Assembly (NCBI GenBank): GCA_948567375.1
Contig: OX419761.1
Span: 23,004,501-23,068,500 of the forward strand
Reading direction: 5' to 3'
DNA: 64,000 nucleotides
From: Lunularia cruciata
Taxonomy: Eukaryota; Streptophyta; Marchantiopsida; Lunulariales; Lunulariaceae
The notes under the pieces were generated by a model. It made no database searches. It was not told where the DNA came from and saw only the letters and a program-made list of their open reading frames with translations. Shown piece after piece: positions 24,301 through 33,719 of this stretch. A program made the position numbers and the translations under genes. The stretch's first letter is position 1. Every line of letters starts with the position of its first letter.

Positions 24301-26204
24301 TTGGGTACTATAGGAGGTTCATCTTCTCATTTTCCAACAAGGCTTATGCATTGACCATCTACATGAAGAAGGGTGTAGATTACATGGTGATTTTGGAAGA
24401 CAAGGAGGCTCTCAAAGCTTTTGAGGAGCTCAAGCAATCCCTTGTTGTAGCTCCAATTCTTGCTAAACCTGATTGGAGTAAGCCTTTCATCCTCTACACT
24501 GATGCTTCTAATGTAGCTATAGGATGCACTCTTAGTCAATTAGACCAAGATGGGCATGATCATCCAATAGCTTATGCTAGTAGGCAGATGGTTTCAGCAG
24601 AGAAGAACTACTCTGTCACAGAGAGAGAAGGGTTGGCAGTGATCTTTGGTCTCAAGAAGTTTAGACACTACTTGATTGGAGGGAAGGCCACAATTGTCAC
24701 GGATCACAAGGCTTTGAAGTACATCTTCAACAAGCCTAATGTTGAAGGGAGACTAGCAAGGTGGATGATTCTCTTGTCTGAGTATGACTACACAATTGAG
24801 GATAGGCCAGGAAAGAAACATGCAAATGCTGATTTGTTATCTAGAGCCTATGATCATGATGGAGATGAGCCAGTAGATGATTCCTTCCCGGATGAGGAGC
24901 TCATGACAATCTCAGTCACTCAAGAGGTTCCAATGGAGTACAAGGAGATTGTGGATTTTGTGACAAGAGGTAACTATCCAGAAGGGATGCATGCTAGGGA
25001 GAGGAAGGCCCTTGCAGCAAGATCTAGACCTTACACAATGGTGGATGATATTCTTTTTCACCAAGGAGCAGATGGTCTACTTCGAAGAGCAGTGGGTAAG
25101 GAAGAGTCTATCCTACTCATAAAGGAGTTTCATGAAGGTTTAGTATGTGGAGGACACTTTGCAGGAAAGGTGACTGCTTTCAAGATTCTAGATGCAGGTT
25201 ACCATTGGAGAGGGATTTTCAAGGATTGTCTTGATTATTGCAAAACTTGTCATGTTTGTCAAGCTTTTGCTAGAAAGTCTACATCCACTCCACCACTTAG
25301 ATCAATTCCATTGCTAGGACCCTTTGAGAAGTGGGGAATTGATTTTGTAGGACCTTTCAATAGAACCCCAAGGAACAATCGGTACATTGTGGTAGTTACT
25401 GATTACCTTACCAAGTGGGTTGAGGCTAGACCATTGAGGAACAAGAATGAAGATGAAGTGGGTAGATTTCTTTATGAACGCATTATCACTAGGTTTGGAT
25501 GCCCTTTGGAGTTGGTTTCTGATAGAGGAGGAGAGTTTACAGGAAGCATTACTACAGCCATGCTACGACATTTCTCTATCACACATAGAGTAACTACATC
25601 CTATAAGCCAAATTCCAATGGCTTGGCAGAGAGAACCAATCAGACCTTGTGCATGATGTTGGCCAAAGATGCAGAAATGGAGGGGGCTAAACATCATTGG
25701 GACAAGAGGATTCATGCAGTTTTGTGGGAGTATAGGACAACCATGAAGACTTCCACTGGATATTCTCCATTCCAATTGGTGTATGGTATTGAGTCTACCT
25801 TACCTATTCACTTTGATCTTCCTACCTTCCAAAGCATTCATAGGAGATTGAAGAAAGCACAAGGAAGTGATGCAGAGAAGTCAAGGAAGGATCAACTCAT
25901 GGAGTTGGAAGAGGCAAGAGCAGTTGCTATGGTTCGAGTGGAGCAAGCCCAAAGGAAACAAAAGGAGAGCTATGACAAGAGGCAAGGCAAGAAGAAGGTG
26001 GAGCCTTTCAAAGAAGGTGATTGGGTAATGTTGTTTGATTCCATTCGATTCAAGAGAGTACAAAAGAAGTTTTTGCCTAAGTACTTTGGACCTTTCATAG
26101 TAGAGAAGGTGTGGGGAAATTACACTTATGATCTCAAGGAGTTGGGAGGAAGACACTTTGATAGGATTAACCATGATAAGTTAAAGATGTACCATAGAAG
26201 GTAG
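21378..26204 (+). CDS. gag-pol polyprotein of element 2 (Ty3/gypsy)
   Basis: A single 1608-aa frame with gag and pol fused. Capsid-type gag lies at about 1-200 and the CCHC zinc knuckle CFGCGGRGHIQRNC at 282-295. The retropepsin has LVDGGSAVNAMS near 500 (D-G-G in place of D-S/T-G) and YDLLLGRPWLR near 565. An acidic Ser/Asp/Glu linker follows at about 620-670. RT spans about 735-905 with catalytic FIDD near 891, and RNase H has YTDAS near 1040. The integrase has an HHCC finger near 1250-1290 and catalytic residues in DFVGP (about 1320), VSDRGGEF (about 1380) and LAERTNQ (about 1417). A GPF module lies near 1570, with no chromodomain after it. The protein makes cDNA from element RNA and integrates it. 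No frameshift is needed between gag and pol. Confidence 0.95.
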   Translation: MGKLPVFFGKDGEDVEAFVRDFKRACIGNNERRKNEWASLLPDFFEDASLTWYESEYQKRERREGEEESWETLTSALIENFLPDESYERLMSEVTFLKQGDGEKVRVYVERVEKLESRFRIVLRKGGDDVETTMIGIGAMLTKNFVGGLRPQIRSKVRYEKPSSKVEAIKIAIRMEESLEGDESDLVVKEVVHPPQGYKYGGNSDTLVTRVAPQVVVAPVLAPPPKDPLQTITEQLADLKINVVQLWEKREVDQNVGRGPRSYGNHPYRGGQPANNFNDRNCFGCGGRGHIQRNCPNSTYHGGRGYEGANRGKEGGSETQVAPNPNKGKGIASIDVVESKYEKGECSNSKGPNLELLAQEKKRARFAEDIHSSQGFTSSKDTPMSTRSTRTSTPSTTKTPRKKLGMEDFLISKQQWNYNVLEDVGSHKANITVGQLIALNPTLRKELRVGLSSTRSKKKKKAKVPISMGVVDAKPAPWEACEYASKIDVRVNGHNIKDALVDGGSAVNAMSERLMKKLGMIPSRASTFVVSMANKQQVQPVGVMDKVVVSVMGVQNLMTFQVLKDSSYDLLLGRPWLRATRTTDRWHKGYLRIGPSNHRVTVPVTNTTNTSHSDTPSSDYWESDSEGGASGVDTSMEEETSTEEDESESDSDVYPLCAMDFSPKPEVLKDPDKSPLTLEEVERRLSTLKYGPNVTKEEKVRFEEIFRKFIHVFAFSYKDLKEVTLEEHKIEVESHARPIRQKQRRISPPISLVVKEEIDKLKEAGFIFEVENSEWVSPIVIVKKKNGKLWVCVDYKKLNAVTKKDYYPLPFIDEILEEVAGHERYSFGDGYSGYNQIKIAPEHQQLTTFTTPWGTYAFKVMPFGLCNAPATFQRFMNKVFEPFIGKFVRDFIDDFCVYGSKEEHFEHLIKVLQRLDEANASLNPEKCIFGCEEGLLLGHIISKDGIAVDPEKVRKISDLPFPSSLTKLRQFLGMVGYYRRFIFSFSNKAYALTIYMKKGVDYMVILEDKEALKAFEELKQSLVVAPILAKPDWSKPFILYTDASNVAIGCTLSQLDQDGHDHPIAYASRQMVSAEKNYSVTEREGLAVIFGLKKFRHYLIGGKATIVTDHKALKYIFNKPNVEGRLARWMILLSEYDYTIEDRPGKKHANADLLSRAYDHDGDEPVDDSFPDEELMTISVTQEVPMEYKEIVDFVTRGNYPEGMHARERKALAARSRPYTMVDDILFHQGADGLLRRAVGKEESILLIKEFHEGLVCGGHFAGKVTAFKILDAGYHWRGIFKDCLDYCKTCHVCQAFARKSTSTPPLRSIPLLGPFEKWGIDFVGPFNRTPRNNRYIVVVTDYLTKWVEARPLRNKNEDEVGRFLYERIITRFGCPLELVSDRGGEFTGSITTAMLRHFSITHRVTTSYKPNSNGLAERTNQTLCMMLAKDAEMEGAKHHWDKRIHAVLWEYRTTMKTSTGYSPFQLVYGIESTLPIHFDLPTFQSIHRRLKKAQGSDAEKSRKDQLMELEEARAVAMVRVEQAQRKQKESYDKRQGKKKVEPFKEGDWVMLFDSIRFKRVQKKFLPKYFGPFIVEKVWGNYTYDLKELGGRHFDRINHDKLKMYHRR

Positions 26205-26239
26205 AGAGACCTTCACTTTGAGGACAAAGTGAAAACTTA

Positions 26240-26252
26240 GTCCGGGGGTAAA
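26240..26252 (+). other. Polypurine tract of element 2
   Basis: A purine-rich run (GTCCGGGGGTAAA) sits directly before the 3' LTR start at 26253. This is the expected site of plus-strand priming. Confidence 0.7.
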
Positions 26253-26931
26253 TGTAACACCCATTTGTGCATGTGTGTGGTATTGTGATATTTAGCTTGG
26301 TATTACAAGTACTTAAGAGATATTATTTATATAGAGATAAAGGATGGTTCTATATTAGTCATGGTTAGCTAAAGTTAGTCATAGCTAAGATAGATGGGAC
26401 CTTACTTTAGAGGAAGTAGGAAAGATGAGCACCACTATTTTGGATTTTAGTGTGTTGACTTGGTATTATTCCTAGGTGTTTGGCTTTGGGGAAAGAGTTG
26501 AGAACTCTTGGGCCCGTAAGCCTTTTTGTTTTAGATTCTTCTTTAGTCCAAGGATAGCCCATGTGAAGGAATCCTTGCTTTAGTGGTTGGGTCAAGATAA
26601 GGGGAATATGCCCATGTGAATGGATATTCCTTTCTACTTTTTGACTTTACTTGACTTTTAGTCTAGTAACTTGAGTTACTACGGTAATTAGTAACTTTGG
26701 TACGTAACTATTTCACAAGTATATAAACAAGGAGTGAGGAGGTACTCATCATCCTTTCATTTGCAACTATCTCTCTCTCATTGAGTTCTCTAGTGAGCAA
26801 TGTCTTGAGTCTTGGAGTGTTAGCCTTGGAGGAGTATGATGGAGTTGGGGTTCCTTGCCTTCTTAGTCCATGGTGCGCTACCATAATAGCCATCAGAGGT
26901 TCATCCTTAGTGAGAGACAGGCCGGCTCACA
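26253..26931 (+). repeat. 3' LTR of element 2
   Basis: 679 bp, equal in length to the 5' LTR and differing at one site by eye. It is followed by GACC (26932-26935). Confidence 0.95.
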
Positions 26932-26935
26932 GACC

Positions 26936-29900
26936 TTCATAGAACTTCCCAACACACTACAGGAGCTGGTACCAATAGAGATTGATGTTGTCCAACAGAG
27001 GCCACTTGGCATTGTAGATAGAGAAAGATAACAAAAAATGATGGTTTCTTTTGTTGTTGCCAAATTGGACATCACATTGCTAAATGTACACTCAAGAATA
27101 GGTGACTCCAACAAATTGCCCAAATGGAGTTTGTTGAACATGATGATCAAGGAAACAAAGCATCCCAATAGGAGAGTTTGGGCTACATATTGAGAACTTG
27201 ATTAGTTCCAATGGGATTGAAAGCTCAACCTATAAAAGTTTGTTTAATTTGTAAGGTATGATATTTGCTCATGCTTGTAGGATTTTGGTTGATTCTAGAA
27301 GTTCAAATAATTGAGTGTCCATACAATTACTAAAATAATAAGTTATTCCTATCAAACCAATACTTGGAAGTAGATTAATGATTGCAAATTGTAGAAATGG
27401 TTTTGCATTTTGCACCTCACATCTTGTTACATTCAAGATTGGGAAGGAATATTTGGAATGTATGACATTTGTATGGGCACCTCTAAACTACGATGTCATT
27501 TTAGTTTTACCTTAGCTTGAATATCATAAGATTCAATTTGATTGGACCCAATGATAAATTCAAATACAACACCAAGGTAAGAATTCCATTATTTGGCACC
27601 TTTGAGTAATACACTTAAGAATAAGTAATCCCAAGATGTGAAGTTTGTTAGTAAAGCATCCATAAAATAAGCTTTGGGGGAAGATATTGTTATTTTGTGG
27701 TATGAATCAAGCTAATTGTGCATGGAGAATCTGATGAAGGCCAAAAGCCTCATCAAGCAATGGTTGATCAAAATAATTTAAGAGTTTGCAGATGTGTTTC
27801 TGGATGATCTACCAAAGTGATTACCTTCTAATTGTGGTATGCACTTCAAGATTAAGTTATTACCAAGAAGTATTCCACTAAATAGACTAGTCTATTGGCT
27901 CTCACCAAAGAAGTTGGAAGAGCTTTGAACAACACTGGTGGAGTTGTTGGAAAAGGATTTCATATGACATATTATATCTCCTTGGGGAGCATTGGTACTA
28001 TTTGTCCCAAAGAATAATGGTGGAATTTGCTTCTATATTGATTACCATGGCCTTGATAAACAAATGGTGAAGAATGCATATCCCTCATCTCAAAATGATG
28101 ACTTTCTAGATCAATTGAGTGGAGCATGATACTTCTCTAAGTTAGATCTCCAAAGCAATTATTGGTAGATTTCCATTGATAGAAAGACTGTACAAAAGAC
28201 TACCTTACCACATAAGGTACGGGTATTTGAATAGAGAGTTCTACCTTTTAGGTTCACTAATGCTCTAGTAGTCTTTATGGATCATATGCATCTGGTGTTG
28301 GATAGAGTATTACATTGATATGTGGTGGTGTTCTTGGATGATATTTTAATCTATACCAAGATGGAGATAGAACACACAAATCACATGCAAGAAGTCCTAA
28401 GACAACTATATCATTGGAAGTTTTATAACAAGGAGTCAAAGTGTACCTTTTAATATAAAGAAATTACCTTCTTGGGTCATAAGGTCTCATTAGAGGGGAT
28501 CAAGATAGAAGAAGAGAAAACCAAAGCCATTACTGATTGGCCTACTCCAAAGGATCCCATAGAAGTCAGGGCATTTAATAGATTGGCAAGTTTTTACCAA
28601 CGGTTCATCCAGTACTATGTCATGTGGCCACATCCTTGACCAATCTCTTGGAAGAGACCTCAAGCTTTTAATGGACCACCAAGCATGAAGAAGCATTCCA
28701 TAAGTTTAAATATATGATGTCTTCAAGATCCATTCTTCAACCATATGATCATCAACTACCTTGTGTGGTTGATTTCAATACTTCTAACTTTGCCATTGGA
28801 GTTGTGTTGCAGTAGGAATTTCCATATGGGTAGGTTACATTTCATTGCCTTTATGTCTTGCCATTTAAACCCCACCAAAAGGAAGTATTGTGTTTGAGAT
28901 CAAGAACAACTAGCAATAGTATATGCCACCAAGGTATGGATGCATTATCTCTTGGGAAAACAAGTGATCATGTGAACCAATCACAAACCCTTGTTGCAGA
29001 CATTACATTTGGAGTACATGAAGAGTTGACATCATCAATGGGAGGAATAATTACAATTTTTTGATATCAAACTTGAGTATAAATCTTACAGGTTCCATTT
29101 CATCTTTGATGCACTATCACAACAACCTGATTTGAAGACTCATCATGGCGGCAATTATGATAATATCAATTGACTCAAAAGTCCAAATTAAGTTTAGGAC
29201 CGCTTTACAATATGACCCCTTCTTTCAGATGGTACAAGGTCATCTTGTAGCACATTATAACTAATACAACACCTTCTCCTTTAAGGAAGGTTTTCTATTC
29301 TATGAGAACCGGATCTGTGTTCTAGCCAAGGGTGATCTACAACTTGTGCGCCTTCAAGAAGCCCATGACATACCAATTTCTGGTCACATGGGTGTAGATA
29401 ATACTTTGAGTAGCCTACAATGCCAATGGTAGTGGCCCAACATGGCAAGAGAGGTTTGAAAGTTTTTCCAATCTTATGAGAGCTACCAATGTAACAAAGC
29501 TAGTAACCAAAACTAAGTAGACTCCTTCAACTACTTCCCATCCCATCTACTTGATGGGAACAAGTGAGCTTATACCTCATCACATCCTTGCCAAAGATAA
29601 AACAAGGTCACAGAGCCATCATGGTGTTCATTCATAAACCTAGTAAGAAAATTCAATTAACACTAACCTTTGATGAAGTGGATGCTCTAACATAAGCCCA
29701 AATCTACTTTGACAATATCCTCAAGCATCATGGGATGCCTCATGTACTCATCTTTGATCATGATCCTTGATTCATCAAAAAAGTTTAGCAAATATTCTTC
29801 TAGTTACTCAGCACCAAGCTTGCTTTGTTTATAGCCTATCATCCTTAAATTGATGGATAAACCAAACATGCAAATTGCACCTTGGAGGATATAATTTGTG

Positions 29901-30660
29901 TCTTTGTTTACATTCACCATACCAATTGGGATGAATATCTTGTAGTTGTTGAGTTTGTCTACAATGACTCCAAGCAAGCAAGCATTGGATTCCCTCTCTT
30001 CTTCCTTAATTTTGGTCAGGACCCACTTGTTCTAGATTCCCTTCTTGCTCTTCCTCCATCCCATGTCCCTCATACTCCCACCTTCTTGACCATAATATCC
30101 CAATCCGTATATCAAGCCAAATCTCATCTCTTTGTTGCTCAAAATCATCAAAAACAATATGCAGACTAACATCATCATGATCTCACCTTTCAACTTGGTG
30201 TTAAGTTCATGCTTTCTTTTAGTAACTTAACACCTCCCACTTGATACCTAAGTTTGTGAGAAGTCACAAACTTGCTCCTAATTGGATAGGTTTATTTGTT
30301 GTCAACCAAATCATTTCTCCTATTGCTTATCAACTTGCCTTATCTTATCATATGCAAATCCATCTTATCTTTCATGTTTTTAAGTTTGAACCCTTTGTTT
30401 CTAAACCCATCTTTCTTTTCCTCTTGTGTCTAATACCCCCCTCCTGTCCTTATCAACAATCATAAGGAGTATGAAGTTGATTGTATCCTTGCACACCACT
30501 ACATTCAACATTACTACCAACAACATATTGAGTACAAAGTCCTTTGGAAAGAGTATCTTCTTCATGATGCCACTTGGGAGCCTCTTTCTCATGTCCACAA
30601 TGCACAAACAGCCATCCAGGAGTTTGAAGTTGCCATGGTGATGAGGACGTCACCAACTAG
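26936..30660 (+). pseudogene. Chromovirus D: gag zinc knuckle, protease, RT, RNase H, integrase, chromodomain (decayed)
   Basis: Continuation of D after element 2. The zinc knuckle CCCQIGHHIAKC is at about 27050-27085. The protease active site has decayed to VDSRSSNN near 27290. RT spans about 27780-28460 with VFLDDILIYT near 28330. RNase H lies at about 28680-29130. The integrase lies at about 29330-30160, including VEFVYNDSKQASIGFPLF and LFVAQNHQKQYAD. The chromodomain at about 30460-30630 is still readable, with EYEVDCIL and WKEYLLHDATWEP. Chromodomains direct integration to modified histones. Numerous stops and frameshifts mean it encodes no full protein. Confidence 0.82.
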
Positions 30661-30673
30661 TGATGGGGGAATA

Positions 30674-31154
30674 TGTAACAATATGGAGTTTATAGATGAG
30701 TTAGTCAAGACTAAAAAGTAACAAATAAGCAAAATTACCCAAGAATTATAAAAATATTCTAGAAATATCTAAGAAGCTACTTGGGACCTTTGAAGTATTG
30801 AGTAATGTGTATGCCAAGTGGTAACTTCTAGAAGGAAGCTTCTTGAGAAGCTTCTAGACTAGCTTAGCTTGCACACCAAGTAGGTGGCTTCTAGAAGGAA
30901 GCTTCTTGGGAAGCTTGGTGACTAGCTTAGCTTGCACGCCAAACAGACGGCTTCTAGAAGGAAGCTTCTTGAGAAACTTTGATGTTATCTTAACTTACAC
31001 TCTAAGAAGGTTGCTCTTGAGAAGCTTCTTCAGAGCCTTTTATGTTCCCTATAAATACCAAAGCCCAAGTTCATATTAGACATTTGGAGTTTCCATTATT
31101 CAAGAGTCCCAATGTAATCTTTTATTCTTGTATATCACTGCTTAATCTTTTACA
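30674..31154 (+). repeat. 3' LTR of chromovirus D
   Basis: 481 bp, TGTAACAATATGG...CTTTTACA, preceded by a polypurine tract (ATGGGGGAATA, 30662-30672) and followed by CAAGA. A TATA box (CTATAAATACC) is at about 31049-31059. It is the best preserved copy of the internal 63-bp repeats. Confidence 0.88.
30825..31030 (+). promoter_or_regulatory. Tandem 63-bp LTR repeats with heat-shock-element-like modules
   Basis: Three units begin CTTCTAGAAGGAAGCTTCTT at 30825, 30888 and 30951 (spacing 63 and 63 bp), and a degenerate fourth follows near 31014. Each unit holds alternating TTC and GAA pentamers (TTCTAGAA, GAAGCTTC, GAGAAGCTTC), the pattern of heat shock elements. The array ends about 20 bp before the TATA box, where an LTR enhancer is expected. 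Degraded versions are in the other three LTRs of the family. Heat-shock factor binding is inferred from sequence only. Confidence 0.6.
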
Positions 31155-31690
31155 CAAGATCACCCTAATGTAGATGACTTAGTAAAAAGAGTGGTTCATA
31201 TAGTGAAGAGTGGATTTTGTAAATATGATTTGCAAAGAGGCTATGGGAGATTGGGATCTCTAATTACCTTGGTTTGCAATGGGCTATTGGTTTAGGCGGC
31301 AAGTCTCCTTAGCATCCTTCTCTCCTCACTTTCTACTCTATGTACAAGATCCAAATTTATTTGTAGTCATTTGTCATGATGCTACTATAATTTTGGACTT
31401 GGATGATCCAAACATATGGGTGAAAGTATGTTCTCAATATGGAGAGTGATGTTGATGGCCTTTATGAACTTAGCAATTACTTAGCATAGGGATCTCTTAT
31501 ACTATGCTACTATTTGTGGAGGAGATTATAGACCTTTGATCCATCAATTTCATCCAAGTGATTATGTATACCTACACTAGACTACACCAATGACACTTAA
31601 TGTGACCATAGGCCACGTTATCTTGAGAGTGCATGAGGTTTTGCCTTATGGATTCCTCATGTTGGAAGGCATATGCACAATTTTCTACCA
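31155..31690 (+). pseudogene. Gypsy element C, part 3: integrase C-terminal part
   Basis: Integrase reading resumes after D with the catalytic-glutamate neighbourhood degraded, then KSGLCKYDLQRG near 31195. From about 31500 it reads GGDYRPLIHQFHPSDYVYL and then VILRVHEVLPYGFLMLEG, the expected GPY-like module. A few stops (for example at 31575) are present. It breaks at about 31690 where another sequence is inserted. Confidence 0.7.
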
Positions 31691-32265
31691 TGTGTAATGT
31701 TCCAAGAGAACCCAACCCAAATGAAACACAAGAGAAAAAATACAAGTGAAACACAAGGCTTTATATCTTAGTACTTTGATGCTCCAAAGGATCACCTTGT
31801 CTTTATTATATAGCAAAGAGTATCCACTCAAATGGAGCTCCATCCTTGGATCACATATATAAATTGGTGACATGTCAACAAGTTCTAGCCTTAGACTAGT
31901 TGCATGGATTAGTGACATGTTGAATCTTGTCCTATTTGGTTGGTCAAACAAGTTTGACCAAAGAGAATATTTAGAGATTCTTCTTGTATGAAGCTTAAAA
32001 TAGCATAGGTAGGTACCATTGGAAATCTATCAAAGGCACAAAAAAGGGGACAAGGCAACACCTTTTTTCCCAAAGGATGGGGATCTTTCATTGTTTGAGG
32101 CCTCATCTATTTAAGCCTCTAAAATTGGCTTTGAATTTTTTTGGGTGTTTTTGGCCTCTACCCTATTAGTGAAAGTACTCTTTTGGTAATAAGTCTTTTG
32201 ATCTACTTAGACCATCAAGTACAACATCTTTCTAGATATTACCAAGCTAATTTCCACCTCTAGAT
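31691..32265 (+). mobile_element. About 575-bp insertion in element C, solo-LTR-like
   Basis: The C reading frame stops at about 31690 and resumes at about 32266. The intervening block starts TGTAATGTTCC and contains a TATA-like CTATTTAAG near 32107. No coding sequence is recognised in it. Size, a TG start and a TATA box suggest a solo LTR of another family. Exact ends and target duplication could not be fixed (ATGT occurs at both sides). Confidence 0.35.
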
Positions 32266-32510
32266 AATATGTCTAGCTAATGGTATTACGTCATGCCACC
32301 TCCCAAGCATTACTGGCACTATGGACCCAAGGTTGGTAGTGGTACATGTAGGTTTGCAATGTATATTATGTGGTTCTTTTGGTGGAGCTAATACTATGTT
32401 GATGTGTAATAGTTGTTCAAGAGGATGGCATATGGCAATTTTGACTCCTCCTCTCATAATGGTTACTCAAGGATATTGGCTATACCTTTGAGTTACTTGA
32501 CATATAGCTA
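32266..32510 (+). pseudogene. Gypsy element C, part 4: PHD-finger-like zinc domain
   Basis: Resumed reading gives CHLPSITGTMDPRLVVV, then LQCILCGSFGG, then MLMCNSCSRGWHMAILTPPL, and ends at GYWLY. This is the C-X2-C ... C-X2-C ... W-H-M layout of a PHD finger, with one expected cysteine replaced (AIL in place of ACL) and the last C-X2-C lost. It follows the integrase in the same order as the retroelement family. PHD fingers bind histone H3 tails, so a role in target choice is inferred. Confidence 0.6.
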
Positions 32511-33719
32511 GTTCACTCTTTATGTAATATAGATTGTAGATTGGCAACTAATAATGGGGTTTGATAACACCCAGCCTCTTGATCTTTGCCCACCATAAAG
32601 CATATCATATATTTGGAGTAGATGTCTATTTGAAGTTAGAAGGATCTAATCGTTGATTGAGGGCAATTGTTGTACTTTAGAGTTTATGTATGACAATTGT
32701 ATGAGTTGTGCTTCTATATTGTATGATGTTGTTAATGATGTATGTTGTGTAGCAATGTATATGAATGATATTTATCATGAAATTTGCAATGCCTAAGCTA
32801 ACATGTTAGGAGGATGGTCTTGGAGGTCAAAGTTATGTTAATAATTGCTCAAATACTACTTAGTGGTGGAAATTTTTTTTATGAGGGCTACTGATCACAC
32901 TATGGGATCCACTTTCACTTACACCATACACAACATCAAATAGACCATCAACGGCATTGTTAGGGTTGGAGATTTAGGTCAAGCAGAAAGATATACTTTC
33001 AAAGTGCAGCTCCAAAGAGCTCACTTCTTTGATGTTGAGCCTTTGAGTTCTTGGCTATGGTGGATAGAGGCCAATGAGCATCACCTAGTATCTCTTAGCT
33101 AGAGTGGGTGTAGCTTGATTATAATCAACACACATTGTTGATAGATTATTGAAATGAAGATTACTTTTTGATTCAACTTGAGAATGAACTGATTATTGTG
33201 TTACTTTAGAGTTTATGCATGAATTCTATATGAGTTATATAGTTCTATAGTGTATGATATGAGTTATATAGTTCTATAGTGTATGATGTTGACAACAATG
33301 TATGTTTTGCAGCAATGTTATATGCACGACAAGTAAAAGACCACATTGGCATTGTTTGCTTTTATAGAATATATTAGTTCTCTCATTTACTATTTTGTGC
33401 TCTATTGATCATTTTATTTACTATTTTAGGTATATGAATAGAGTAATGAGAGTTTTTAACATCCCAAGCAAGTTGTATTTCAAGGTTATTTGAGACTATT
33501 TTTCAATGTTAACACTTATTCTACAGGCATCCTTGTGTATTTATAATGGAGCTTGAAAATTTGTTTATTTATCATTTGTTCAAGTTGAGAGCAATTCCTT
33601 GGATGAGTTAGTATGGTTTTTAATTTCTTTTTACCTTTGTAATTGTGCCTATTATACTAGAGAAGGGTATGTGAGTCAAAGAGAGATTGTTGTTAGATTT
33701 TGTAGATTTTGAGTTAGCA
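32511..33719. other. Non-coding stretch with duplicated AT-rich segments
   Basis: No gene is seen. Two related segments lie at about 32672-32790 and 33205-33330 (both contain TTTAGAGTTTATG, TATGATGTTG and a similar ATG-rich tail). The second has a local tandem duplication of TATGAGTTATATAGTTCTATAG at 33231-33283. It is probably old transposon sequence. Confidence 0.4.

Larger units (their letters stand above)
19129..26931 (+). mobile_element. Ty3/gypsy LTR retrotransposon, element 2 (intact, young)
   Basis: 7803-bp element with two 679-bp LTRs. I found only one difference between them (ACATAAC at 19578 against ACGTAAC at 26702). The 4-bp target duplication GACC is at 19125-19128 and 26932-26935. 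It has a tRNA-Asp-like primer site, a long leader with an accessory CCHC ORF, an uninterrupted 1608-aa gag-pol and a purine-rich tract before the 3' LTR. There is no chromodomain. All parts needed for autonomous transposition appear open, so it inserted recently and may be competent. Confidence 0.95.
17741..31154 (+). mobile_element. Chromovirus copy D, with element 2 nested inside
   Basis: Plus-strand chromodomain Ty3/gypsy element with LTRs at 17741-18207 and 30674-31154 and a perfect 5-bp target duplication CAAGA. Without the 7.8-kb nested element 2 it is about 5.6 kb. It is the same family as copy B: shared LTR termini, the same tandem LTR repeats and a tRNA-iMet-like primer site just inside the 5' LTR (TGCTATCAAAG near 18208). 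Coding sequence is broken by many stops. It was inserted in the integrase of element C. Confidence 0.88.

Noticed and set aside
21305-25775. Minus-strand open frames within element 2 (up to 170 codons), mirrored in element 1
   Set aside because: They are complementary to conserved gag-pol codons. Their repetition in both elements follows from the shared sequence, not from coding selection.
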